Positions 7,586 to 15,797 of a stretch of DNA of 23,425 nucleotides are shown here, piece after piece. Below the pieces are notes generated by a model that was given only the letters and a program-made list of their open reading frames with translations, had not been told where the DNA came from and ran no database searches. The position numbers and the translations under genes were made by a program. The first letter of the stretch is position 1, and the number at the start of each line of letters is the position of its first letter. The DNA is from a virus: IMG/VR virus record IMGVR_UViG_3300027302_000031, positions 1 to 23,425 of that record; one strand, written 5' to 3'.

Positions 7586-7988
7586 TATTGTTAAGACTAT
7601 GTTAAAAGAATCACTTGACCGCTTGGCATTAGAAAAAACAGCTTCGATGTTGGGTGAAATGACAACTGATGAAATTATTACCGAATCTCTTGATGAGAAC
7701 ATGACTCATCGTCCTCATCCATTTGAAAGACGTATGGGGCGTATTGCTATTGTCAATCGTGTACGTAACGGAAGCTTGCAGATGAACAAGCGTGTTGATG
7801 TTATGGGGAAGGGATATAAATTAATGCCCGGTGGGCAAGTTATTAAGATGCAACCACGTGAGATTATAAATCGTAAACGTGCTGCTAAACGTGCTGCAAG
7901 AAAGCGTCAAATGAAAATGTCTATGATCATACGCAAACGCATGCGTTCTATACAACGTAGAAATAGTGAATTGGGGTATTTTAAATGA
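7578..7988 (+). CDS. 68: Basic prohead core protein, gp68-like
   Basis: The C-terminal half resembles the gp68 family of T4-like phages: RMGRIAIVNRVRNGSLQMNKRVDV, then GYKLMPGGQVIKM, then a long Arg/Lys helix (NRKRAAKRAARKRQMKMSMIIRKR in part) ending near RRNSELGYFK. Family members share this RIVNRVR...GGxxxRM...RRKxAxRKAxRKRxxK layout from memory. The N-terminus (MTNIVKTMLKESLDRL) has L9-K10-E11, a plausible prohead-protease site. It acts in the scaffolding core that shapes the prohead. It overlaps the acidic gene before it by 8 nt and the protease after it by 4 nt (ATGA). Confidence 0.8.
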   Translation: MTNIVKTMLKESLDRLALEKTASMLGEMTTDEIITESLDENMTHRPHPFERRMGRIAIVNRVRNGSLQMNKRVDVMGKGYKLMPGGQVIKMQPREIINRKRAAKRAARKRQMKMSMIIRKRMRSIQRRNSELGYFK

Positions 7989-8659
7989 TTAGTAAAAGTA
8001 ACATATTGCCGTTTCATGATCAACTTTTCGAAGATACTGAAATATTGAGCGAGACAGTTAACGGTAAAAAGTATTGGTACATAAAAGGTATCTTCATGCA
8101 GGCGAACATTGTTAATAGAAACAATCGCATGTACCCAAAAGATATTCTTGATGCTGCGACAAACACTTATATTACACAGTTTGTTAATAAGAGACGTGCC
8201 GTAGGCGAATTAACACATCCAGACACCACGAAAATCAATCCTGATCGTATTTCTCACTTAACAGAAGAAATAAAGATTGATGGTAATTATTATATCGGTA
8301 AGGCAAAAGTGCTTGATACCCCTTGTGGGAAAATCGCACAAGCTTTGTTAGAAGGCGGCGTACAATTGGCTGTTTCTTCTCGTGCTGACGGTTCTGTACG
8401 TGAACGTGGTGATGGTGTAAATCAAGTTAATCCCGGTCTTATTTTACGTGCTATTGACATTGTATATGACCCATCTGCACCAGAAGCATTTGTTGATGGT
8501 TTAATGGAAGGAACTATTGCATGGGACACATCTGACCCTGATGTTGCAATAGCCGAAGAAATCCGCCGTTCAATAAAAAATGCATCTTCGAGAAATCTTC
8601 AAGAGGCTAAATTGGAAGCATGGAATAAACTAATGAAATCATGTATTAATGGCTCATAA
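7985..8659 (+). CDS. 21: Prohead core protease, gp21-like
   Basis: This serine protease of the herpesvirus-assemblin-like U9/S78 group cleaves core, scaffold and capsid proteins at (L/I)-x-E sites during prohead maturation. Typical family stretches are the N-terminal KKYWYIKGIFMQANIVNRNNR pattern, then GELTHPDT with the catalytic His78, and LAVSSRADGS with the catalytic Ser at 131/132. LRAIDIVYDPSAPEAFV (about 153-169) supplies the conserved Asp region. Length 224 aa matches T4 gp21 (212). The gene overlaps the gp68-like gene by 4 nt. Confidence 0.96.
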   Translation: MISKSNILPFHDQLFEDTEILSETVNGKKYWYIKGIFMQANIVNRNNRMYPKDILDAATNTYITQFVNKRRAVGELTHPDTTKINPDRISHLTEEIKIDGNYYIGKAKVLDTPCGKIAQALLEGGVQLAVSSRADGSVRERGDGVNQVNPGLILRAIDIVYDPSAPEAFVDGLMEGTIAWDTSDPDVAIAEEIRRSIKNASSRNLQEAKLEAWNKLMKSCINGS

Positions 8660-8704
8660 AATTTTTGAACCATTAAATAAAAAGAACTACAGAATGTTGA
8701 ACTA

Positions 8705-8712
8705 TATAAATA
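8705..8712 (+). promoter_or_regulatory. T4-type late promoter box TATAAATA (scaffold)
   Basis: An exact TATAAATA lies 45 nt before the scaffold ATG at 8758, in the gap after the protease gene. It is the nearest exact late box upstream of the capsid gene, so scaffold and capsid may share this transcript. Confidence 0.75.
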
Positions 8713-8757
8713 GATAAAACAACATTTTAAAAATATTCACAATTATTGGAGTGGAAA

Positions 8758-9843
8758 ATGAAAACCATTAAAGAAATTTTAACAACTATGTCAGAGGCAG
8801 CATACCGTCCAGCAGATAACACTGATGTCGGTCAAGTTGCACCTGTCACCTTGGAACCTCAAGATTTCCAAGCTGCCCCACCTGCACCAGTAGAACCTTA
8901 TCCTGCAAACGAAACAGGTAATGTTGTGTCTGGTGATGGTGGTTTGGACGAAAAGGATTTTATCAATGATCCTAATCTTCCTGCGTCTACAGGTGGTGAT
9001 ATCACTAGTGTTGATGACATTCAAGATCGTATCAACGGTGTTGTTTCCGAAGATTCCGTTAACGGTATTTTGGACAAGGTTATCGGCAAGTTGATGGCAG
9101 AATCAATTTATGAAGTACAATTGAAGTCTGAATTGGGTTCTATGTTTGAATCGCAAGGCTTGAATGAAGATTTCACTAGCAAGGCAACTGACATTTTCGA
9201 AGCTGCTGTTACTTCCGCAGGTAAGAAGCATTTGTTGGCTATTTCCGAAGCTGCTGAAACTTACATTGCTCAGGAATTGGAAAACTTCCAACAAGCTCAA
9301 CAAGCTTCTATCAATGAGTATTTGTCTGTCGTTGTTAACGAATGGGCAGAAGAAAACAAGTTGGCACTTGAACTTGGCGCACGTACCCGTATCGCTGAAT
9401 CGTTCATGGATGGCTTGAAAGGTTTGCTTGAATCTCATTATGTTGAATTGCCAAAGGATAAGGTTGACCTTTATGAAGCTGCTGTTAAGAAAGGCGACGA
9501 AATTCTTTCTCAATTGGATGAAGAAAAGGCAAAATCTGCTGCTCTTGCAGAAGAAGTTAATACATATAAGAAGAACGCAATTCTTGAATCTGCATTGAAA
9601 AATGTTAGTGCTGTTAAAGCAGAAAAGATTCGTGGGTTGATGGAAAGCGTTGCATTCTCTGATGCAGACTCGTTCCGTGCTCGTGTTGATATTGCAGTTT
9701 CTAGTTTGGCCCAAGCTGCTGCACCTGCTAAGCCTATTTCCGAAGACACTGTTTCTCAGCCAGCTAAGCCTTTGACTGAAAGTGTTGGTAACGAAATCGA
9801 AGAAATCGCTAAGAAAATTAGCCGTATTAACCGTACATCGTAA
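8758..9843 (+). CDS. 22: Prohead scaffold/core protein, gp22-like
   Basis: This is the main scaffolding protein that fills the prohead and is degraded by the protease before packaging. It is 361 aa, acidic, Ala/Glu/Lys-rich and helical from about residue 80 on, with a Pro/Ala-rich linker before it and a short basic end (EIAKKISRINRT), as in T4 gp22. The ATG at 8758 is chosen over an upstream TTG at 8746 because TTGGAGTGG lies at SD distance from it. Many L/I-x-E motifs (IFEA, ISEA, LYEA, ILES, ISED) are spread through the protein, fitting multiple cuts by the gp21-type protease. The gene lies directly between protease and major capsid protein. Confidence 0.92.
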   Translation: MKTIKEILTTMSEAAYRPADNTDVGQVAPVTLEPQDFQAAPPAPVEPYPANETGNVVSGDGGLDEKDFINDPNLPASTGGDITSVDDIQDRINGVVSEDSVNGILDKVIGKLMAESIYEVQLKSELGSMFESQGLNEDFTSKATDIFEAAVTSAGKKHLLAISEAAETYIAQELENFQQAQQASINEYLSVVVNEWAEENKLALELGARTRIAESFMDGLKGLLESHYVELPKDKVDLYEAAVKKGDEILSQLDEEKAKSAALAEEVNTYKKNAILESALKNVSAVKAEKIRGLMESVAFSDADSFRARVDIAVSSLAQAAAPAKPISEDTVSQPAKPLTESVGNEIEEIAKKISRINRTS

Positions 9844-10034
9844 TTAATACATGGATTTTAGTGAATTAATTTTCACTAAAATCACCGAAAATGATAAAAA
9901 ATTAAAAAATAATTTTTTTACAGTAAATAAAAGTATAACAACTTATTGTTTACAAAACGAAAAATTTTCAAAACTTTTTTTGTCAGTAAATAAATAAGAT
10001 TAAACAAATTTTTAAAATTATAGAGGAAATCGAA
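9844..10034 (+). other. AT-rich leader between scaffold and capsid genes, with 12-bp hairpin
   Basis: This 191-nt gap holds no gene. Just after the scaffold stop is a perfect 12-bp inverted repeat (GATTTTAGTGAA at 9854-9865, TTCACTAAAATC at 9872-9883, loop TTAATT) with no T run directly behind it. A weaker AT-only hairpin and T run follow at about 9902-9920. The phrase CAGTAAATAAA occurs twice, each behind a T run (9921-9931 and 9984-9994). No exact TATAAATA is present. It may be an mRNA stability or processing element that sets capsid against scaffold amounts. Confidence 0.6.
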
Positions 10035-11336
10035 ATGACTGATTTAGTTCAAAAGTGGCAAGCGGTTCTTGAACACAGTGACTATCCTAAGATTAAGGAT
10101 GCTCACCGTCGTAAGACTACAGCTACCTTGTTGGAAAACCAACTAAAAAATTCGACTGCTGTTGATGCATTCGGTGGTACTTTGAATGAAGATGCTGCTG
10201 CAAGCAACGTAACTGCAAATGTCGCAAAATATGACCCAATCTTGATTAATTTGGTTCGTCGTTCTATGCCAAACTTGATCGCTTATGATGTTTGTGGTGT
10301 TCAGCCTTTGACTGGCCCATCTGGTTTGGTTTTCGCTTACAAGCCAAAATACATCGCTGGTGCAACTCGTACTGATGCTTTCTATCGTGAAGCTAATACT
10401 GCATTCTCTGGTACTGGTTCTCATGGTGGTACTGATCCATCTGTTCTTAACCTTGGCGTTCCCGGAACATATACTTCTGGTACTGGTATGGCAACTGCTA
10501 CTGGTGAAGCTTTGGGTACAGATACAGGTGATGCATTCGGTGAAATGGGCTTCGACATTGATTCGTTCACTGTTCAGACAAAGACCCGTGCATTGAAGGC
10601 AACTTATACTGTTGAATTGGCACAAGATTTGAAGCAGATTCATGGTCTTGACGCTGAAACTGAATTGGCAAACATTTTGTCCGCACAATTGTTGGCTGAT
10701 TTGAACCGTGAAGTTATTCGTACAATTTATGTTACTGCTAAGGTTGGTGCACAAAACACTGATTTGTCAACACCCGGTATTTTCGACCTTGACACTGACT
10801 CTAACGGTCGTTGGTCAAAAGAAAAATTCCAAGGTATGTTGTTCCAGATCGACCGTGATGCTAACGCAATCGCTAAAGAAACTCGTAACGGTAAAGGTAA
10901 TTTCATTATCTGTTCGTCTGACGTAGCTTCTGCTCTTGCAATGTCCGGTATGTTGGATTATCAACCTGCATTGTCTACTGACTTGCAAATTGATGATACT
11001 GGTAATACATTCGCTGGTGTGTTGAACGGTAAGTATCGTGTTTATATCGACCCATACGCAGTTGGTAACTTCTACGTTGTCGGTTACAAGGGTGCTAACC
11101 AATATGACGCAGGTATCTACTACTGCCCATACATCCCATTGCAACTTTACAAAGCTGTTAGTGAAGATAGCTTCCAACCTAAGATTGGTTTTAAAACCCG
11201 TTACGGTTTGGCAAGCAACCCATTTGCTAATATCGACGTGAACGGAAACGCTGTTTCCAACGGTGCATTGACTGCTAACGCAAACGTCTACTACCGCCGT
11301 GTTCGTATCGAAAACTTGGCAGGTGCTGCATCCTAA
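10035..11336 (+). CDS. 23: Major capsid protein, gp23-like
   Basis: This HK97-fold major head subunit assembles around the scaffold. The stretch NVAKYDPILINLVRRSMPNLIAYDVCGVQPLTGPSGLVFA follows the cyanophage-type gp23 pattern almost word for word (shown in part; residues about 63-103). Other family signs are QTKTRALKATYTVELAQDLK, FIICSSDVASALAMSGML and the C-terminal GFKTRYGLASNPFA. A probable propeptide cut by the prohead protease lies at L50-N51-E52 before D53, where cyanophage capsids have a similar L-T-E/A site. Length 433 aa is within the family range (T4 521). Codons here are richer in C- and G-ending forms than in neighbouring genes, as expected for a very highly expressed gene. A UUCG-loop terminator follows. 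Confidence 0.98.
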   Translation: MTDLVQKWQAVLEHSDYPKIKDAHRRKTTATLLENQLKNSTAVDAFGGTLNEDAAASNVTANVAKYDPILINLVRRSMPNLIAYDVCGVQPLTGPSGLVFAYKPKYIAGATRTDAFYREANTAFSGTGSHGGTDPSVLNLGVPGTYTSGTGMATATGEALGTDTGDAFGEMGFDIDSFTVQTKTRALKATYTVELAQDLKQIHGLDAETELANILSAQLLADLNREVIRTIYVTAKVGAQNTDLSTPGIFDLDTDSNGRWSKEKFQGMLFQIDRDANAIAKETRNGKGNFIICSSDVASALAMSGMLDYQPALSTDLQIDDTGNTFAGVLNGKYRVYIDPYAVGNFYVVGYKGANQYDAGIYYCPYIPLQLYKAVSEDSFQPKIGFKTRYGLASNPFANIDVNGNAVSNGALTANANVYYRRVRIENLAGAAS

Positions 11337-11359
11337 TAGCAATATTAGTGTGATTTAAT

Positions 11360-11387
11360 AAAAAAGAGTCTTCGGACTCTTTTTTTA
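11360..11387 (+). terminator. Rho-independent terminator after capsid gene (UUCG loop)
   Basis: The stem AAAAAGAGTC / GACTCTTTTT is closed by a TTCG tetraloop (11371-11374) and followed by a T run. A C(UUCG)G loop is unusually stable. It ends the capsid message 24 nt after the stop. Confidence 0.93.
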
Positions 11388-11408
11388 TTCCTGTAAAAAA
11401 AGAAGTAA

Positions 11409-11416
11409 TATAAATA
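11409..11416 (+). promoter_or_regulatory. T4-type late promoter box TATAAATA
   Basis: An exact TATAAATA lies right after the capsid terminator and 26 nt before the ATG at 11443. It would start the transcript of the three post-capsid genes up to the terminator at 13803. Confidence 0.75.
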
Positions 11417-11442
11417 CAGTAAACCAATTGAAGGTAAGTAAT

Positions 11443-12573
11443 ATGGAAAACGATGTAACATTATCAAAGTCAGATGAAAAAAAGAGCCGTTCATATTATG
11501 GGGTTAGACCTGATTTCACCGATAACGATTCTACCGGGGATCAAGTATATTCCGGTGGGGAAGATTCCGTTAATGATTTAGATTTAAATGATGGAAAAAA
11601 TCGTTATGTTGTAGTTGCACCAGATCAAAACTCACGTGATATAGAGTCAATCATGAAGAGAAAATACCCAAAATCTTCTTTTTCACGTATTAACAATGAT
11701 GAGTTCAAAATGATTTCTTCGAATGGAAATGAAATAGCAATTGTCCATTCAAATAAACAAGGTAAACATGTCATATTGGTAGAACGTCCATCAAATCGTT
11801 CTAAAGCTAAAGAAAATGTAGAACAACCAGTGTCAGAGGGTAAAAGTTTATCGGAAGCAAAATTTGGAAACCGATATAACAGCCATTACATGCCTCATTT
11901 GTGGCATGGTGAAAAGGAACGTGAAAATGACGAAGTAATGCGCCGCCCATCTAAATCATACCCTGCGTATACACCTCCTAAAAAAGATCATTATTTGGTT
12001 GTGAAGTCGCATACACCACTTGACACCCCAGCACATGAAGGTATCAAGGTTGGTGAACATACTTATGCAGTTCCAGTAACAAAAGATGACCATGATAAGG
12101 CAAATGCTTTATTCCCTTCTTATCATTCATCACATGACGATTCAGAAGTTATTTCAGATGAAGATTACAGAAGTCGTGAATTGCCAAAATATAGAAAGAG
12201 TGTCATGAGTAAAGTATTACCGGGCGTGGATGCTGAGTTTGTTGGTGCAAGAAAAACAGCACACCAAGAGAAGAATGACCATTATGCATTATTACATGTT
12301 CCTGCTGGTGCGGAAGAAGATGTTAAAAAATTACCAAATGTTAAAGTTTCTCCGAAGGGAAGATACTATACAATGATACCAAAAAGTGTACATGAAATGG
12401 ATACAACCAATAAAAATATATCCGTTGGTGATATGGTCGGATACCATGACATAAACAATGTTAACAACCCTAAGCGCCATATGTGGGCACCAAATTATAA
12501 TATGGATCACGCTATAAAAGTTGAAAAAACATTATCCCCAGAAGATATTATTAAAATGAAAAAGGAAGGTTAA
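11443..12573 (+). CDS. Hypothetical post-capsid protein, 376 aa
   Basis: I do not recognise this protein. The ATG at 11443 is chosen because GAAGGTAAG lies at SD distance before it; a TTG at 11428 is in frame but would overlap that SD. The protein is hydrophilic. Residues ~55-115 look like a small alpha/beta domain (NRYVVVAPD ... SRINNDEFKM ... KHVILVERP), then a charged linker with L136-S137-E138-A139, which fits the prohead-protease rule, then a His/Lys/Tyr-rich region and a C-terminal part (DHYALLHVPAGAEEDVKKLP ... GRYYTMIPK). It has its own late box and sits after the capsid gene, so a head or internal protein is possible. No function is assigned. Confidence 0.82.
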   Translation: MENDVTLSKSDEKKSRSYYGVRPDFTDNDSTGDQVYSGGEDSVNDLDLNDGKNRYVVVAPDQNSRDIESIMKRKYPKSSFSRINNDEFKMISSNGNEIAIVHSNKQGKHVILVERPSNRSKAKENVEQPVSEGKSLSEAKFGNRYNSHYMPHLWHGEKERENDEVMRRPSKSYPAYTPPKKDHYLVVKSHTPLDTPAHEGIKVGEHTYAVPVTKDDHDKANALFPSYHSSHDDSEVISDEDYRSRELPKYRKSVMSKVLPGVDAEFVGARKTAHQEKNDHYALLHVPAGAEEDVKKLPNVKVSPKGRYYTMIPKSVHEMDTTNKNISVGDMVGYHDINNVNNPKRHMWAPNYNMDHAIKVEKTLSPEDIIKMKKEG

Positions 12574-12576
12574 AAA

Positions 12577-12981
12577 ATGGATTATAAAGTTATTTCGTCA
12601 AGAAACTTGACAAATGGTGGTGTTGAAAGTATCGCTGTAGACCAAGCTGGCAGTGGTTATACTTCGGTGCCAACTGTTACCATTACCCCTGCAAACGGAG
12701 ATACTACCGGCCACGGGGCATCCGCATTTGCAGTTATTGAAGATGGTAGTGTTGTCTCTATCGTAATGTTAGATTCCGGTAAGGGATATTCGGCTACCCC
12801 AACTGTTACTATTACTGGTGGTGGTGGAAGCTCGGCAACAGCAATTGCAACATTAGATGATTTAGTTACCAAGGTTAATGTTTTTACAACTGATGGTTGG
12901 GATGTTGTTGGTGGGGTCGTCATTTCAAAAATTGGCGGTTCTTCTTATTACTATCAAACCATAACATATACCCCGCAATAA
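12577..12981 (+). CDS. GSGYTSxPTVTI-repeat structural protein, 134 aa
   Basis: Two copies of a beta-rich repeat are visible: residues 18-53 (ESIAVDQAGSGYTSVPTVTI ...) and 58-93 (SVVSIVMLDSGKGYSATPTV ... GGGGSSATAIATL). This repeat (GxGYxxxPTVTITGGGGxGATATA) is widespread in phage tail, fibre and head-decoration proteins. The remaining 40 residues (VFTTDGWDVVGGVVISK ... YYYQTITY) look like another beta hairpin pair. The gene starts 3 nt after the previous stop. I infer a small virion surface or decoration protein; a head decoration role fits the place behind the capsid gene, but a tail-related role cannot be excluded. Confidence 0.82.
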   Translation: MDYKVISSRNLTNGGVESIAVDQAGSGYTSVPTVTITPANGDTTGHGASAFAVIEDGSVVSIVMLDSGKGYSATPTVTITGGGGSSATAIATLDDLVTKVNVFTTDGWDVVGGVVISKIGGSSYYYQTITYTPQ

Positions 12982-13003
12982 TATATTGGAGTAGGAAACG
13001 GAT

Positions 13004-13816
13004 ATGAATATTCTAGATATTTTAGTCAATCTAAATGAGTCCGCAACCTCATATAAAGAACTTTCTGATATGGAAAACGGTCGTTTTTTCTCAGAATATA
13101 AACATGATGAACCCGCTGAGTTAGCCTCCCGTAAATTGGAGGCTAAATTGCGTGATATTAATCCAAAATCAACTGTTATACGTCATGACCCATATCATTT
13201 TGTTATGGTTCATCCCGGAGGCGATTTAATTACATCGGCGGAATCGACTGAGCATAAACATATGGTAGCTACTTATCATATATCTCCATTTGCTCGTGAT
13301 TTTGGTAAGAAAACTGAGCCAACTAAATCAAAACATGTTTTGTATGAGTCTATAGAAAATAAATTAGATGAAATTAAATTGTTTGAAGACGTAGGTGCAG
13401 TCAATGCTGATTATATCGTGCATGATAGTCATGGTAAAGTTTTTTTCAGACATAAAAACGCTACGGTTTTAAAACATGCTATTGCCAACATGCAAAAGCA
13501 TTTTTTTCATGACAATCCAAAGGCTCATCATGTAGACCCAGAAAACTTACATGTTTCGTCTCGTGATGAATATATTAGAAAGTTTGGTAGTGGTGAATTA
13601 CATCATCCAATTCCTACACCACCAATGTCTGAAAGCTTTCATGATTCGTTTGAGGTGGAATATTCTCATGTGAAACGTGGTGATAGGAAACGTGTTAAGA
13701 AAAAGTTCAAGATAAATTATGCAATTAATAAAGAGCATGCGCAACAAATTGCCCATCGTATTGCACGTAAACGTAGATTGCTTGGTTTTAGGATTCACGT
13801 AAAAAAAGGAGCATAA
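13004..13816 (+). CDS. Hypothetical protein with possible capsid-targeting N-terminus, 270 aa
   Basis: I recognise no family. The N-terminus MNILDILVNLNESATSY is a short amphipathic helix ending in L10-N11-E12 before Ser, like the capsid-targeting peptides of T4 internal proteins, which the prohead protease cuts at (L/I)-x-E. Further L-x-E motifs occur near the middle (LYES, LFED). The protein is His-rich, with a segment of 145-180 (IVHDSHGKVFFRHKNATVL ...) and a very basic C-terminus (RGDRKRVKKKFK ... RIARKRRLLGF) that could bind DNA. These traits fit a packaged internal head protein. SD TTGGAGTAGG precedes the ATG; the stop codon lies inside the terminator loop. Confidence 0.8.
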   Translation: MNILDILVNLNESATSYKELSDMENGRFFSEYKHDEPAELASRKLEAKLRDINPKSTVIRHDPYHFVMVHPGGDLITSAESTEHKHMVATYHISPFARDFGKKTEPTKSKHVLYESIENKLDEIKLFEDVGAVNADYIVHDSHGKVFFRHKNATVLKHAIANMQKHFFHDNPKAHHVDPENLHVSSRDEYIRKFGSGELHHPIPTPPMSESFHDSFEVEYSHVKRGDRKRVKKKFKINYAINKEHAQQIAHRIARKRRLLGFRIHVKKGA

Positions 13817-13826
13817 GCTCCTTTTT
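13803..13826. terminator. Bidirectional terminator between convergent genes
   Basis: The symmetrical stem AAAAAGGAGC / GCTCCTTTTT with loop ATAA has T runs in both directions (13822-13826 on plus; 7 on minus). The stop codon of the plus-strand gene forms the loop. It serves both the 13004 gene and the converging uvsW operon whose last stop is at 13830. Confidence 0.9.
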
Positions 13827-13829
13827 CTT

Positions 13830-14247
13830 TTAGTGTAATTGTCGTTTATTTAACTGCACAACATTTGAAGAATCTGTATCATCCACATTCATTTTTTCAC
13901 TTTCAGCCTTTGCATCAAGTTGTTTTTGAATGCGTGTTTTTTGATATTCAATATAATCTGCTTTAAAACTAGCATCAATTGATGATGCATATAATATTTT
14001 ACTACTATCAATAACAGTGAAATTATCTTTTGAAGCCATGCATATAGGTTTGAAGAAGTATTGGAAAACTTGGTTTTCATCAACATAACCCTCCATTAAA
14101 ACCGGGTTAAACAATATCGTTTTTTCTCCGGATTTCTTTTGCATTGCATATGATAGTGTCTGAGTTGACCAGTGTTAAAACACACAATATTGACGTTTTG
14201 AAATTCTCTTGAAGTTCGTCATGGGTTAAAGATAAAAATAGACTCAT
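13830..14247 (-). pseudogene. uvsW-linked small gene, split by an apparent +1 frameshift
   Basis: Two overlapping minus-strand frames belong together. The first starts at ATG 14247 with a strong SD (AAAGGA, 10 nt behind the uvsW stop) and encodes 46 aa to a TAA at 14107-14109. The second encodes 104 aa from ATG 14144 to 13830 and has no SD. Skipping one A in the GCAAAAG run near 14139 joins them into a 138-aa protein reading ...LTLVNSDTIICNA-KKSGEKTILFNPVL... This order (LVNGDxII, short gap, LxNPVxM, a hydrophobic strand, then SKILxxSxID before a helix) resembles small Sm-like beta-barrel proteins common in T4-like phages; that likeness is from memory. It may be a real lesion, a base error or programmed +1 frameshifting. 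The C-terminus is charged. Confidence 0.65.
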
Positions 14248-14256
14248 ATATTTCCT

Positions 14257-15729
14257 TTATTTTGTATTAATTGTTTTTTCAATAACATCGAATCCTTCGT
14301 TTTGATATATTTTCAAACGTTCTAAACAATGTTTAAGTGTATAATTAAGTTTTTTGCGACTGCCACGCAAATCGTCGGCAATATCAAAGACACGGCAATA
14401 TTCTTTATCATCGTGTTTTCTCAACCCACGGCCAATTGATTGTAGCAATCTAATAACAGATTTTGTTGGCGACCCCAAAATCAAATTTGGTAAGTTACGA
14501 ATATTGACACCAGCTTGGAAAACAGGATACGATGCCAAAATTATCACATTCGAATGTGATTCAGCAATTTTACGAACAGATTCACGATCATCAGCATCAG
14601 TTCCCCCATAAACAAAATAGACTTGTTTATCAGGGCATGTTTCTTTTAACATTTGTTCTAAAACACGACCCTGTTTTTCAATATATTGAATAAGTATAAG
14701 TGTATTTCCATTTAATGATTTTGCCAACTTACTAATGTATCTATTACGGTAATCATTGCGGACAATCCAATCCATTTCCGCAGCATAATCAAAATACTTT
14801 GTCTCTTTTACGATATCATCTGGATACTTTAAAGTCAACAAAAATATTTTCAATTTTGCCAATATATTTCTTTCGATTAGATCACTAGTAGAAGACACCC
14901 TTCTAATAGGCCCAAAATGGCCTATAAGGGCCGTTTCAGCTATAAGTGACCCGTCGAGTGTCCCGGACACTCCAACACGGTAGAATGCGTTTATAGAGCG
15001 TTCCATGATGGCTGATAACGATGCTGCCGCACAGGTATGACATTCATCGGCAATGATAGCTTCAAAACGCTCAAAATAGTCGTTATCTTTGATGTTATAA
15101 ATGCTTTGCCAAGTGCTGATATAAATCTTTTTTGAAGAATTTTTATCTTTTCCGCCCATGATCATGTGCACACTTCCATCAACATCCCATTTATTGTTGA
15201 CTGAGTAATCTTTAAAGTCGTTGAAAAGCTGTGTTACAAGGCCCACTGTGGGAACCAATATCAATATTTTTCTGTCTTCTTCCATATAGTCAAGAATAGA
15301 ATGAATCATCATGTAAATTGTCATTGACTTACCAGAACCAGTGGCGCTAAGAATAACTTGGCGTTTTTTGCTAGTGAATATTTCCAAAGCGTTTAATTGG
15401 TAATCATGTGGCTCATGAGGAAGTTGTAGCGTTTTGTAATCAAACTTTATTTTTTCTTTGAAGCGTGAGAATCCTTCATCTAAAGTAAACTGATAATCGT
15501 TGTCTTTCAAATACTGAATTACCTTTGGCACAATACCTTTTGGACAGTATCCGTTTTTTGTGTTGATTGGTCGGATATAACCATCCCATACACCAGCTTT
15601 ATAGCGTGTCATGAATTGATAACCTTCTACTCTGAAAGAAAACTTAGTGGAAAGTTCCCTCAAAATGGAAACGTCAGTATTCAATCTAACAAAAGATTCG
15701 TTAATTGATTCTAAATGTACAATACTCAT
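14257..15729 (-). CDS. uvsW: UvsW-like DNA/RNA helicase
   Basis: This superfamily 2 helicase, in T4, unwinds R-loops and branched DNA, switches replication from origin- to recombination-dependent mode and helps with repair. It shows a UvsW-type N-terminal domain (FRVEGYQFMTRYKAGVWDGYI in part), a Q-motif-like HDYQ (108-111), Walker A ATGSGKS (129-135), DECH box (228-231), motif III SGTLDG (255-260) and the C-terminal motifs including QSIGRGLRK (430-438). Length 490 aa is close to T4 UvsW (503). It is read from the minus strand and followed after 9 nt by a small, apparently frameshifted gene. Upstream it faces a divergent gene across a 100-nt gap with an inverted repeat. Confidence 0.96.
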   Translation of the reverse strand: MSIVHLESINESFVRLNTDVSILRELSTKFSFRVEGYQFMTRYKAGVWDGYIRPINTKNGYCPKGIVPKVIQYLKDNDYQFTLDEGFSRFKEKIKFDYKTLQLPHEPHDYQLNALEIFTSKKRQVILSATGSGKSMTIYMMIHSILDYMEEDRKILILVPTVGLVTQLFNDFKDYSVNNKWDVDGSVHMIMGGKDKNSSKKIYISTWQSIYNIKDNDYFERFEAIIADECHTCAAASLSAIMERSINAFYRVGVSGTLDGSLIAETALIGHFGPIRRVSSTSDLIERNILAKLKIFLLTLKYPDDIVKETKYFDYAAEMDWIVRNDYRNRYISKLAKSLNGNTLILIQYIEKQGRVLEQMLKETCPDKQVYFVYGGTDADDRESVRKIAESHSNVIILASYPVFQAGVNIRNLPNLILGSPTKSVIRLLQSIGRGLRKHDDKEYCRVFDIADDLRGSRKKLNYTLKHCLERLKIYQNEGFDVIEKTINTK

Positions 15730-15767
15730 TCAATTCTGTTCCTTTATGTGTGAAAATATATTTGTTG

Positions 15768-15797
15768 GTAACGTAAATAAAAACATGTAGACGTTAC
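15768..15797. promoter_or_regulatory. Inverted repeat in divergent uvsW/phoH-operon gap
   Basis: GTAACGT (15768-15774) and ACGTTAC (15791-15797) form a perfect 7-bp inverted repeat separated by 16 nt, centred between the uvsW start and the plus-strand gene at 15834. It may be an operator for one or both genes, or an RNA hairpin. I find no convincing consensus promoter in this gap. Confidence 0.4.

Noticed and set aside
8746-8757. TTG start 12 nt upstream for the scaffold gene
   Set aside because: The TTG overlaps the GGAG Shine-Dalgarno that serves the ATG at 8758.
9103-9714. Long minus-strand frame opposite the scaffold gene (203 codons)
   Set aside because: It lies wholly inside the clear gp22-like gene, has Cys/Phe/Asn-rich low-quality sequence typical of antisense of an Ala/Glu-rich gene, and has no SD.
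10300-10600. Plus-strand alternative frame inside the capsid gene (78 codons)
   Set aside because: Leu/Val-rich out-of-frame shadow with no SD.
10143-11342. Two long minus-strand frames opposite the capsid gene
   Set aside because: Ser/Thr/Cys/Val-rich antisense shadows of the biased capsid codons; no SD, no family likeness.
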